37,357 bases of DNA from an uncultured Dialister sp. (GTDB lineage Bacteria; Bacillota; Negativicutes; Veillonellales; Dialisteraceae), in assembly GCA_900543455.1 (NCBI GenBank), contig UQRR01000010.1, positions 1 through 37,357 on the forward strand, in the 5' to 3' direction. Made by a program: the position numbers and the translations under genes. The notes beneath the pieces are model-generated. The model had not been told where the DNA came from, made no database searches, and was given only the letters and a program-made list of their open reading frames with translations. Below, piece by piece: positions 15,898 through 23,288 of the stretch. Positions within the stretch are counted from its first letter, which is position 1. Each line of letters begins with the position of its first letter.

Positions 15898-15913
15898 CAT
15901 TCTCTGCTATACT
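15884..15913 (+). promoter_or_regulatory. Promoter with a repeat-derived -35
   Basis: TTGAAC (15884-15889), 18-nt spacer, extended -10 TGCTATACT (15905-15913). The -35 hexamer is part of a CCTTGAA heptamer of module F. It drives the TRAP permease gene. Confidence 0.65.
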
Positions 15914-15966
15914 GTACCAATACGACTCTTCGGGAAAGACCCGAAATGGAAGGATAGGAGGAAATC

Positions 15967-17934
15967 ATGAGTCAAGAGAAAGACGTCCGCCTGGAGGATG
16001 TGGCGGCGAGCAAGGCCGAGCTGGATGACAAAGCCCGGAAGATGCTGGAGGACAAGGACGCAGACTCCCGCATGCGTATTTATGAAGGACCGCTGGGGAA
16101 GGCCATCATTGTGCTTCTCTGCGTGTGGACGGCGTTTCAGCTGTATTTCACGACCATCGGTGCGATCAGCGCGATCAATCTGCGTGCGATCCACTGCATA
16201 TTTTTACTGTTGTTTACTTTTCTGCTGTTTCCGACGTATAAGAAGGAGAAGCGCAGAAGGAAGCTGCCGCCGATCTGGGACTGGGTTTTCATTCTGGGCT
16301 CCATCGGCTCTTTCACTTACCTGATCCTGAATTATACGCGCATCGCACAGACCGGCGGCCGTATTTCTGATATGGAGGTCGGCATCGCCCTCGTCGCGAT
16401 CGTCTGCGTCTTTGAAGCGGCGCGCCGTGCATCGGGCAATCTTGCGATTCTCGCGGCGGTCTTTCTGGCGTACAACTGGTTTGGCGCGTACCTGCCGGGC
16501 TACTTCGGACACAATGGCTTCACGCTGAAGCGCGTGCTCATCACCCAGTTCTGGGGGACGCAGGGCGTGCTCGGCACCGGTATCGGCGTATCGGCGACCT
16601 ATATTTTCCTTTTCGTCGTCTTCGGTGCTTTCTTGAAGCACAGCGGCTTCTCGAAATTCATCAATGATTTCTCTCTGACGCTTGTCGGCCGCACATCCGG
16701 CGGCCCGGCGAAGGTGGCGGTCATCGCCTCCGGGCTCATGGGCATGATCAATGGCTCGGCCATCGCAAACGTCGCGACGACGGGCACCATCACGATTCCG
16801 CTCATGAAGCGCACGGGCTACAAGAAGGAATTTGCCGGCGCTGTCGAAGCCGTGGCATCGACAGGCGGTCAGTTCACCCCGCCGATCATGGGCGCGGTCG
16901 GCTTCGTCATGGCGGAATTTCTGAATCTGTCTTACACCTATGTGGCGCTTGCCTCCATCACACCGGCGCTCCTCTACTACGTCGGTCTGCTGCTCGCGGT
17001 CCACTTCGAAGCGAAGCGCCTCGGGCTCTCCGGCATCGCCAAGGAGAATATCCCGAATGCGATGGTCGTCATCAAAGAGCAGGGGCATCTGGTGCTTCCG
17101 CTCGTCAGCCTCATTGGGCTGATGTTTGCCGGCTTCACCCCGCTCTATGCGGCCGTGATTTCCATCTTCGTCACCATCGGCGCCAGCTGGCTGCGTAAGG
17201 ATACCCGCATGGGCCCCGCAAAGATCCTGGAAGCGGTCATCGAAGGGTCGAAGAGCGCGATCTCGGTCGGCGTGTGCTGCGTCATCATCGGCATCATCAT
17301 CGGCACCGTCACTCTGACATCCATGGGGCTCAATATGGGCTACCTCATCCTGTCCATCGTACAGGGAGATCACATTTACCTTGCCGGCTTCCTCGTCATG
17401 ATCATGTCGGCGATCCTTGGCATGGGTGTCCCGGGCGTTGCTGCCTATGTCATCGTGCAGGCCGTTGCCGTGCCGGTCCTCATCAAGGCGGGCGCGCTTC
17501 CGCTCATCGCGCACCTTTTCTGCCTCATCTATGCCTGCCTGTCGAATATCACGCCGCCGGTCGCCATGTCCGCCTATGTGGCATCCGGCATTGCCGACTC
17601 TGATCAGACGAAGACCGGCCTGTGGGCAGTCCGCCTCGGGCTCATCGGTTTCATCATTCCGTTCTTCTTCCTGGATAATCCGGTGCTCCTGATCGGCGTC
17701 GACAAGACGGCGACACTCTGGGAATCTCTCTGGAGCATCTTCACCGCGATGATCGGGACCTTTGCTCTCGTGGCCGGGCTGGAAGGCTGGATCATCCGGA
17801 AGGCCAGCATGATCGAGCGCGTGATCCTCATCGCTGTCTCCCCGCTGCTGCTCTTCCCAGGCAGCTTGACGGATATCGCAGGCATTGCAGGCATCGCTGC
17901 TGTATGCATCTTCCAGTGGATGAGAAGGAAATAG
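15967..17934 (+). CDS. TRAP transporter permease, fused DctQ-DctM type (TAXI class)
   Basis: The protein has 655 residues. AGGAGG (15956-15961) precedes the ATG. A cytoplasmic N-terminus of about 45 charged residues is followed by about four helices (DctQ-like small subunit) and then about 12 helices (DctM-like large subunit). Typical features include the GGQFTPPIMGAVGFVMAEF motif (about 299-317), GLMGMINGSAIANVATTG (about 257-274) and a second GMGVPGVAAYVIVQ segment (about 484-497). Such fused permeases work with TAXI-type binding proteins in Na+- or H+-driven uptake of organic acids or amino acids. The matching binding protein is 545 nt downstream, separated by a repeat cassette and its own promoter. 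Confidence 0.9.
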   Translation: MSQEKDVRLEDVAASKAELDDKARKMLEDKDADSRMRIYEGPLGKAIIVLLCVWTAFQLYFTTIGAISAINLRAIHCIFLLLFTFLLFPTYKKEKRRRKLPPIWDWVFILGSIGSFTYLILNYTRIAQTGGRISDMEVGIALVAIVCVFEAARRASGNLAILAAVFLAYNWFGAYLPGYFGHNGFTLKRVLITQFWGTQGVLGTGIGVSATYIFLFVVFGAFLKHSGFSKFINDFSLTLVGRTSGGPAKVAVIASGLMGMINGSAIANVATTGTITIPLMKRTGYKKEFAGAVEAVASTGGQFTPPIMGAVGFVMAEFLNLSYTYVALASITPALLYYVGLLLAVHFEAKRLGLSGIAKENIPNAMVVIKEQGHLVLPLVSLIGLMFAGFTPLYAAVISIFVTIGASWLRKDTRMGPAKILEAVIEGSKSAISVGVCCVIIGIIIGTVTLTSMGLNMGYLILSIVQGDHIYLAGFLVMIMSAILGMGVPGVAAYVIVQAVAVPVLIKAGALPLIAHLFCLIYACLSNITPPVAMSAYVASGIADSDQTKTGLWAVRLGLIGFIIPFFFLDNPVLLIGVDKTATLWESLWSIFTAMIGTFALVAGLEGWIIRKASMIERVILIAVSPLLLFPGSLTDIAGIAGIAAVCIFQWMRRK

Positions 17935-17939
17935 GGATG

Positions 17940-18378
17940 GGGGTACTAGTGTCTGGTGACTAGAAATTAGTAGCTAGGGATTAGGAGTGGCTGGTGACTA
18001 GTAACTGGGAGACATCAGTCCCACGTATCGTCATTTCGAGCGAAGTCGAGAAATCTTTTTTGCAGACCGATAAACAATGGATATGTGAAAGCAGAAATAC
18101 GTAGTACCAAGGCGTCGTTTCCCTGCCTATGCCGATGTGATACTGACCGCAGTGCAAGAAAGATCCCTCGGCGGCGCTCGGGATGACGCTACGGGAAAGG
18201 GATCCCCACAAGGTTGAAAGCAGAGTTTGGGATTAAAAGTGACTAGTGACTGAAATGCTATCTTCGGGCATCGCCATTATTTATACTCGCGGCGCTTCTA
18301 TATTTTTATGCGCCGCACCACAACCCTGAACCCTGAACCCTGAACCCTGAACCCTGAACCCTGAACCTTGAACCCCTG
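17940..18378 (+). repeat. Complete intergenic cassette A-B1-A-C-F
   Basis: Module A (17945-18010), B1 (18028-18188), a second short A (18238-18250), C (about 18268-18320, CTTCGGGCATCGCC plus the GCGGCGC/GCGCCGC hairpin), then F: six CCCTGAA units and one CCTTGAA (18321-18376). It separates the TRAP permease from its binding protein. No gene is present. Confidence 0.88.
18028..18188 (+). repeat. B1 inverted-repeat element, copy 3
   Basis: 161 bp with the same arms as the other copies. It diverges slightly in the centre (CCTATGCCGATGTGATAC in place of CCGGTGCTTATG). Confidence 0.82.
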
Positions 18379-18410
18379 AGCCCCACCTACCAATGCCCGC
18401 TCATTTATAG

Positions 18411-18416
18411 TATAAT
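18411..18416 (+). promoter_or_regulatory. -10 element of the TAXI binding-protein gene
   Basis: TATAAT at 18411-18416, with no good -35 at 16-18 nt. The leader is about 60 nt. This gives the binding-protein gene a promoter of its own, independent of the permease. Confidence 0.5.
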
Positions 18417-18478
18417 AATCACAACTTTATTATTCTCTATGGAGAAGAGTAGGATAGAAGAAAGAGAGAGGGATCATC

Positions 18479-19489
18479 ATGACAAAAAAATGGAAAAAAG
18501 CGATTGCGCTGTCACTGGCAGCGCTGACCCTGACCGGAGCTCTGGCCGGATGCGGGGATGACAAGAAAGCAGCTTCCGGCGCGGCGAAACCGGCGGCCGG
18601 ACAGGCGATCAAGATCAATTTCCCGACGGCGGGAGCTTCGGGTGCGCTCTATGCGGTGGGCGCAGCGATCACGAACATGTGGAGCAGCCAGGTACCGGGC
18701 GTGCAGGCTTCCAGCCAGGCATCGGCCGGCGGCATCGCAAACCTGAACATGGTATCCGAAGGCGAAGCACAGGTATCCATTGCGATTTCTTCCAATGTGT
18801 ACCAGTGTCTGAATGGTACGGACAGCTTCAAGGATCACGCTTACAAGGATCTGAAAGCGATCGGCGGTCTGTACCTGAATCCGAATCAGGTCGTTGCTAC
18901 GGCGAATTCCGGGATCAACAGCCTGAAGGACGTGAAAGGGAAGCACTTTGCCGTGGCATCGGCAGGCTCTTCTGTCTATAACGAATGCGAGACACACTTC
19001 ACGGCAGCAGGTCTTTCTTTCCCTGATGACATCAAAGCGGAATACATCACCTTCACCGATGCGGCGGATATGCTGCAGAACGGTTCCATCGACGGTGCAT
19101 GGATCATGTCCGGCGCTCCGGCTTCCGCGGTGACGCAGGCACTGACGGGCGGCGCACATCTGGTGGAAATCGATGATAACCTCATCAAAGATCTGAAGGC
19201 GAAGTACCCGTGGTACACCAGCTATACGATCAAGGCGGGCACCTATCCGAATCAGGATAAGGATGTCAAGACATCGGCGATCAAGATGGTCATGTTCTGC
19301 CGCGGCGATCTGCCGGAGGATGTGGTCTACCAGCTGACGAAGACCCTCTGGGAACACATGGATGAGCTCGGACAGTCCCAGAAGAATCTGAAAGGTCTCA
19401 CCGCTGAAAATGCAGTGAAGGACATCGCGGACATTCCGCTTCACCCGGGCGCTGCCAAGTACTATAAGGAAATCGGCGTGCTGAAATAA
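18479..19489 (+). CDS. TAXI family TRAP transporter solute-binding lipoprotein
   Basis: The protein has 336 residues. GAGAGGG (18466-18472) is the ribosome site. An N-terminal signal (MTKKWKKAIALSLAAL...) ends in the lipobox LAGC with Cys25, so it is a lipoprotein outside the cytoplasmic membrane. The mature part shows TAXI family features: NFPTAGASGALYAVGAAIT (about 47-65), SQASAGGIANLNMVSEGEAQ (about 79-98), and LKDVKGKHFAVASAGSSVYN. It captures ligand for the TRAP permease encoded upstream. The ligand is unknown; TAXI proteins are often linked to glutamate or dicarboxylates. It ends in a strong terminator. Confidence 0.9.
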   Translation: MTKKWKKAIALSLAALTLTGALAGCGDDKKAASGAAKPAAGQAIKINFPTAGASGALYAVGAAITNMWSSQVPGVQASSQASAGGIANLNMVSEGEAQVSIAISSNVYQCLNGTDSFKDHAYKDLKAIGGLYLNPNQVVATANSGINSLKDVKGKHFAVASAGSSVYNECETHFTAAGLSFPDDIKAEYITFTDAADMLQNGSIDGAWIMSGAPASAVTQALTGGAHLVEIDDNLIKDLKAKYPWYTSYTIKAGTYPNQDKDVKTSAIKMVMFCRGDLPEDVVYQLTKTLWEHMDELGQSQKNLKGLTAENAVKDIADIPLHPGAAKYYKEIGVLK

Positions 19490-19497
19490 GGCATATA

Positions 19498-19529
19498 AAA
19501 AGAGGCTCTGTGAGCCTCTTTTTGCGTGG
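19498..19529 (+). terminator. Rho-independent terminator, copy 1 of a duplicated pair
   Basis: AAAAAGAGGCTC / GAGCCTCTTTTT with a 3-nt loop. These 32 nt match 20336-20367 at 29 positions, so the MNT/HEPN module is bracketed by near-identical terminators. Confidence 0.92.
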
Positions 19530-19568
19530 ATGCATGAGCATAGCCCCATACCCTTTCGCTCTTACCCA

Positions 19569-19577
19569 TGCTATAAT
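19569..19577 (+). promoter_or_regulatory. Extended -10 promoter of the MNT/HEPN module
   Basis: TGCTATAAT (19569-19577) without a recognisable -35. Transcription would start near 19584, putting the ribosome site AAGGAGGGG at the very 5' end of an unusually short leader of about 14 nt. Confidence 0.6.
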
Positions 19578-19597
19578 ACAGGAAAGGAGGGGATACC

Positions 19598-19939
19598 ATG
19601 TGCAGTGCATCAGAATTACAGACGATCCTTTACCATGTGGCCCAAGCATACCACAGGGTTTTTGGCAACCATATTGAGCAGATTCTTTTGTATGGCTCCT
19701 ATGCGCGGGGAACAAATGATGAGGAGTCGGATATTGATCTCGTAGCCATTGTGCATGGGGATCGTCGGGAACTGCAAGACAAGCTGAAAAAGGTTTGGGA
19801 CATTTCTTCAGATCTGGAGCTGGAGTATGGCATCATCATTTCCCCCACGGTGATTCCGTATGAGGAGTATATGAAGTACAAAGCTGACTTGCCGTATTAT
19901 AGAAATATCAGTCAGGAGGGGATCCCGATTGCTTCCTGA
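19598..19939 (+). CDS. MNT-type nucleotidyltransferase (antitoxin of HEPN/MNT pair)
   Basis: The protein has 113 residues. A strong AAGGAGGGG ribosome site precedes the ATG. The minimal nucleotidyltransferase motif is intact: GSYARG (Gly33, Ser34) followed by SDIDL (Asp45, Asp47). In MNT/HEPN type VII systems the MNT protein transfers AMP to, or otherwise neutralises, the HEPN toxin; here that role is inferred from the pairing. The last 11 nt overlap the downstream HEPN gene. Base composition is lower in G+C than in neighbouring genes, consistent with acquisition. Confidence 0.85.
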   Translation: MCSASELQTILYHVAQAYHRVFGNHIEQILLYGSYARGTNDEESDIDLVAIVHGDRRELQDKLKKVWDISSDLELEYGIIISPTVIPYEEYMKYKADLPYYRNISQEGIPIAS

Positions 19940-20336
19940 AAATCGACAGGCACTGATGCGTTATCGTCTTTCTATGGCAAAAGAGCGGCTTGATTCGTCG
20001 AAGCTGCTGCTGGAACATGCGAGTTATAAAGACTCCATTGGACGGTCTTATTACGTGATGTTTACGGCTGTTCGTGCTATTTTGGCCCTAGATGGGGTGG
20101 ACTTCAAAAAACACGCAGGCGTGATTTCCTATTTCCAACGGGAATATGTCAAGACAAAAATTTTTGATGTGAAGTATTCGAAATATCTGAGTCAGGCTTT
20201 TCAGATCCGAAACAATACGGACTACGCAGATTTCTTTGTCGTGTCAGAGGGGGAAGCGGAAGAGCAGTATGAGCGTGCTCAGGATTTCTATAAAGCCATC
20301 GCGCATTACCTGACAGAGAGAAATACGGAATCATGA
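19929..20336 (+). CDS. HEPN domain protein (toxin of HEPN/MNT pair, UPF0332-like)
   Basis: The protein has 135 residues. The start is TTG at 19929, chosen because AGGAGGGG (19914-19921) lies 7 nt upstream, inside the end of the MNT gene; the next ATG (19955) has no ribosome site. An all-helical HEPN fold is suggested by the AKERLDSSKLLLEHASYKDSI region (about 17-37), GRSYYVMFTAVRALL-like helix 2, and the RNNTDY motif (Arg94 to Tyr99) in place of the canonical R-x4-6-H. HEPN toxins are usually RNases acting in the cytoplasm. A neutral alternative is a nucleotide-binding accessory protein. Confidence 0.83.
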   Translation: MLPENRQALMRYRLSMAKERLDSSKLLLEHASYKDSIGRSYYVMFTAVRAILALDGVDFKKHAGVISYFQREYVKTKIFDVKYSKYLSQAFQIRNNTDYADFFVVSEGEAEEQYERAQDFYKAIAHYLTERNTES

Positions 20337-20367
20337 AAAGAGGCTCGATGAGCCTCTTTTTGCATGG
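20336..20367 (+). terminator. Rho-independent terminator, copy 2 of a duplicated pair
   Basis: AAAAGAGGCTC / GAGCCTCTTTT with loop GAT and a T-run, 29 of 32 nt identical to 19498-19529. Confidence 0.92.
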
Positions 20368-20426
20368 GGGAAAGGGAGTAAAGACTGGCTTTATGATTCA
20401 TGTTTTCCTGGCGCACGTCCATTCTC

Positions 20427-20455
20427 TTGTGAAGTATATTTCACAAAGCTATAAT
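20427..20455 (+). promoter_or_regulatory. Promoter with a perfect Rex-type operator
   Basis: TTGTGA (20427-20432), 17-nt spacer, TATAAT (20450-20455). The sequence TTGTGAAGTATATTTCACAA (20427-20446) covers the -35 and spacer and is an exact match to the known Rex consensus TTGTGAA-N6-TTCACAA, so a bound repressor would block RNA polymerase. It precedes the DUF234-type ATPase gene. Confidence 0.7.
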
Positions 20456-20462
20456 GATTACA

Positions 20463-20503
20463 AATCACGATTATTATAATCAAGATTTGTATAATCACGA
20501 TTA
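20463..20503 (+). repeat. A/T-rich direct and inverted repeats in the ATPase leader
   Basis: AATCACGATTA occurs at 20463-20473 and 20493-20503, and CAAATC (20461) is inverted as GATTTG (20484-20489). A second TATAAT (20490-20495) sits within. These may be a further operator. The composition differs sharply from the neighbouring DNA. Confidence 0.55.
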
Positions 20504-20515
20504 GAAGGTGAGATT

Positions 20516-21967
20516 ATGTTTATCGGACGAAAAGCGGAGTTGCAGTTTTTAGAAGAACGGTATGCCTCGCGCGAGGCGGAACTGATCGTGCTGTATGGTC
20601 GGCGGCGAGTAGGGAAGACGGAGCTTCTGAATGAATTTATGAAAGGGAAGCAGGCGGTCTTCTATACTTGCACAGAGACGCCGGACCGGGAGCAGCTGGA
20701 GCGCTTCTCGAAGCGCGTTCTGGCGTCTGGGATTCCGGCGGCGCGCTACATCCAGAGTTTCCAAGACTGGGAGAGTGCGCTTGGCAGCATCGTCGATGTA
20801 CCTTCGCAGGGGAAGAAGATTCTGATTATTGATGAATTCCCTTATATGTGCCGCGGAAATCCGGCGATTCCTTCTATTCTGCAGACGCTCTGGGACCAGC
20901 AGCTGAAGCGGGAGAATGTGATGATCATTCTATGCGGTAGCGCGATGAGTTTCATCGAAAAGCAGATTCTGGGAGAAAAAAATCCGCTCTATGGGCGGGC
21001 GACGGGGATTTACAAGCTCGCACCCATGTCATTTCAGGAGGCACAACAGTTTTTTCCGGGGTATTCCTTGGAAGACAAGCTCGCCGTTTACGCCATTCTG
21101 GGCGGGGTGCCGTACTATCTGTCGCGTTTCCAGCCGGAGAAAAGTCTGGCGGAGAATATCAAAAGCGAGCTTCTGCAGAAGGGGAGTGTGCTCTACAGTG
21201 AGGTGGAGTTTCTACTTCGTCAGGAGCTTCGGGAGAGCCATATCTATAATGTGATCATCGAGGCGGTGGCGCTTGGAAATAATACGCTCGCGTTGATTCA
21301 CGACAAGACGGATCTCGACAAGAGCAAGATCAGCGTGTATCTCAAAAATCTGATGGAGCTCGGCATCATCGAGCGGGAATTTTCTGTGTTGGTGCCGGAA
21401 AAAGAGAAGACGCGGAGCCAGCGCGGGCTGTACCGGCTGAAGGATGCCTATTTCAAATTCTGGTACACTTTTGTGTACGGCAATCTTTCGGAGCTTGAGA
21501 ACAATGACGTGGAGGGCGTGTACCGCTACCAGGTCGAGCCGGGGCTGCATGAATTTATTTCGCATGCGTTTGAAGATGTCTGCATCGAGTACATGCGTGC
21601 GCTGAACCGTCGGGACGCACTGCCTTTCCATTTCGTGCGGGTCGGTCGCTGGTGGGACAAGGTGGTGCATCAGGTGGAGGGCCGGAAGCGGACGGTCGCA
21701 GAGGAAATCGATATGATGGCCTTTGACCGGGAGAAGAAATATTTTCTTCTGGGTGAGTGCAAGTATCGCCACGAGGCGGCTGATATCGATGTGTACCAGA
21801 AGCTGCAGATGAAGTACCCGCTGCCGTCAGGCGCGAAAGTCTGCTATGTCATCTGTTCCTTCTTCGGTTTCACGGACCGGATGCGCGCACTCGCCGTGCA
21901 CCAGCCGCTGCGATTGGTTGAGAAGAAAGAACTGGAAGAGTATGTGGGGACAGTGACTAGTGACTAG
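20516..21967 (+). CDS. ATP-binding protein, archaeal-type ATPase/DUF234 family
   Basis: The protein has 483 residues. AAGGTGAG (20503-20510) precedes the ATG. The N-terminal STAND/AAA-like NTPase has Walker A GRRRVGKT (28-35) and Walker B KILIIDEFPYM (about 101-111) with LCGSAMSFIE as sensor; a winged-helix-like middle (about 230-310) is followed by a DUF234 C-terminal domain (about 320-470) with a nuclease-like EIDMMAFDREKKYFLLGECKY pattern. The function is unknown; members of this family often occur in mobile or defence regions. The C-terminus VTSD and the TAG stop (21965-21967) are encoded by repeat module A, so the native end has probably been replaced. Confidence 0.82.
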   Translation: MFIGRKAELQFLEERYASREAELIVLYGRRRVGKTELLNEFMKGKQAVFYTCTETPDREQLERFSKRVLASGIPAARYIQSFQDWESALGSIVDVPSQGKKILIIDEFPYMCRGNPAIPSILQTLWDQQLKRENVMIILCGSAMSFIEKQILGEKNPLYGRATGIYKLAPMSFQEAQQFFPGYSLEDKLAVYAILGGVPYYLSRFQPEKSLAENIKSELLQKGSVLYSEVEFLLRQELRESHIYNVIIEAVALGNNTLALIHDKTDLDKSKISVYLKNLMELGIIEREFSVLVPEKEKTRSQRGLYRLKDAYFKFWYTFVYGNLSELENNDVEGVYRYQVEPGLHEFISHAFEDVCIEYMRALNRRDALPFHFVRVGRWWDKVVHQVEGRKRTVAEEIDMMAFDREKKYFLLGECKYRHEAADIDVYQKLQMKYPLPSGAKVCYVICSFFGFTDRMRALAVHQPLRLVEKKELEEYVGTVTSD

Positions 21968-22085
21968 TGACTGGTGACTAGTGACTAGAAGACTGGAAGA
22001 CTTCAGACATCAGAAGTCAGATGTCAGATGTCAGATGTCAGATGTTAGAAGTCTGAAGTCTGAGGTCTGAAGTCTAAAGTCTAAT
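21953..22085 (+). repeat. Module A followed by a heptamer hairpin array
   Basis: Module A (21953-21987) continues into a different set of 7-nt units: GTCAGAT repeated four times (about 22018-22045) and GTCTGAA/GTCTGAG units. AGACTTCAGAC (21998-22008) is the exact inverse of GTCTGAAGTCT (22051-22061, and again at 22065-22075), so the array can fold into a hairpin. It lies just upstream of sbcD. Confidence 0.8.
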
Positions 22086-22121
22086 TGTCTCTCAGTTTCC
22101 TCGTTTTTCAAAGGAGGTACT

Positions 22122-23288
22122 ATGAAATTTATCCATACGGCTGACTGGCATCTGGGAAAGCTTTTGAAAGAGCATGCCATGACAGAGGATCAGGAATGGC
22201 TTTTGATGCATCGCTTCCTTCCGCTCGTCGATGAAGAGAGGCCGGATGTCATTCTGCTCTCAGGGGATGTCTATGATCGTTCGTATCCGCCGGAGGAGGC
22301 GGTCGAGCTCTTCGACCGCATGACAGAGGAGATCGTAGGAAAGCGACATACTCCCCTGATCGTCATCAGCGGGAACCATGACAGTGCGGAGCGCCTTGCG
22401 GTGGCGAGCCGTCTCCTGTCGCATCAGGGACTCTATATTTTCGGCCCGCTGGATCGTGTGCATCCCGTCATCCTGGAGGATGCATGGGGGAAGGTGGCTT
22501 TTGTGCCGCTCCCCTATGCCGAGCCGGCGCGCGTGCGCGTCATGATGAATCAGAAGGGGCTTTCCGGTGCGGAAGACATTCACAGCTACGAGGAGGCGGA
22601 GAAGAAGCTCTCGGAGATCCTTCTTTCTGCCCTGCCCGATCCTTCGATGCGGAAGGTGGTGCTCGCGCATGTCTTTGCCGCGGGCGGGACGCCTTCCGAG
22701 TCGGAGCGGCCGCTTTCGATCGGAGGCTATGACAGGATCTCGGACAGTGTCTTTGATGCCTACGACTATGCGGCGCTCGGGCATCTGCACCGGCACCAGA
22801 GGACGCAGAAGCAGTCGGAAAGGGTGCAGTACAGCGGCAGCCTCATGCGGTATTCCTTCGATGAGGCGGAGCAGCATAAGGGCGTCATCGTGGGAACGAT
22901 CGGAGAGGATGGTAGCATCGAGACGGATTTCCGTGAGCTCGCGCCGCTCCATCAGGTACGTGTGCTGGAAGGAACATTCGCCGAGCTCATGAGTGAAAAG
23001 AGGGAGGCCTCGGAGGACTACCTGCAGGTCATCCTGACGGATGAGCTGCCTGTGATCGATGCGATGCCAAAGCTTCGCGAGAAGTACAAGAATGCACTGG
23101 GCGTCGAGCAGAACATGGGCTATAAGGAGGACAGCGGACGCCGCGATATCGAGCTGGAGCACATGAGCGATCAGGATATTTTCCGTGCATTTGTCAGCGA
23201 ATTCCGAGAGAGAGAGCTGTCAGACAAGGAAGAGGCGCTTGCCAATGCCTGCTGGGAAGCGGTGTACAAGAAGGAGGAAGAGCGATGA
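22122..23288 (+). CDS. sbcD: Nuclease SbcCD subunit D
   Basis: The protein has 388 residues. AAAGGAGG lies upstream of the ATG. It is a metallophosphoesterase of the Mre11/SbcD family: FIHTADWHLGK (Asp8, His10), LLSGDVYDR, ISGNHDSAERLA, HVFAAGG and ALGHLHRHQ are the successive metal and catalytic motifs. With SbcC it forms the ATP-dependent complex that cleaves DNA hairpins and processes blocked double-strand ends. Its stop overlaps the sbcC start (ATGA), so the two are translationally coupled. The region 22086-22121 has no clear promoter; transcription may come from upstream. Confidence 0.93.
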   Translation: MKFIHTADWHLGKLLKEHAMTEDQEWLLMHRFLPLVDEERPDVILLSGDVYDRSYPPEEAVELFDRMTEEIVGKRHTPLIVISGNHDSAERLAVASRLLSHQGLYIFGPLDRVHPVILEDAWGKVAFVPLPYAEPARVRVMMNQKGLSGAEDIHSYEEAEKKLSEILLSALPDPSMRKVVLAHVFAAGGTPSESERPLSIGGYDRISDSVFDAYDYAALGHLHRHQRTQKQSERVQYSGSLMRYSFDEAEQHKGVIVGTIGEDGSIETDFRELAPLHQVRVLEGTFAELMSEKREASEDYLQVILTDELPVIDAMPKLREKYKNALGVEQNMGYKEDSGRRDIELEHMSDQDIFRAFVSEFRERELSDKEEALANACWEAVYKKEEER

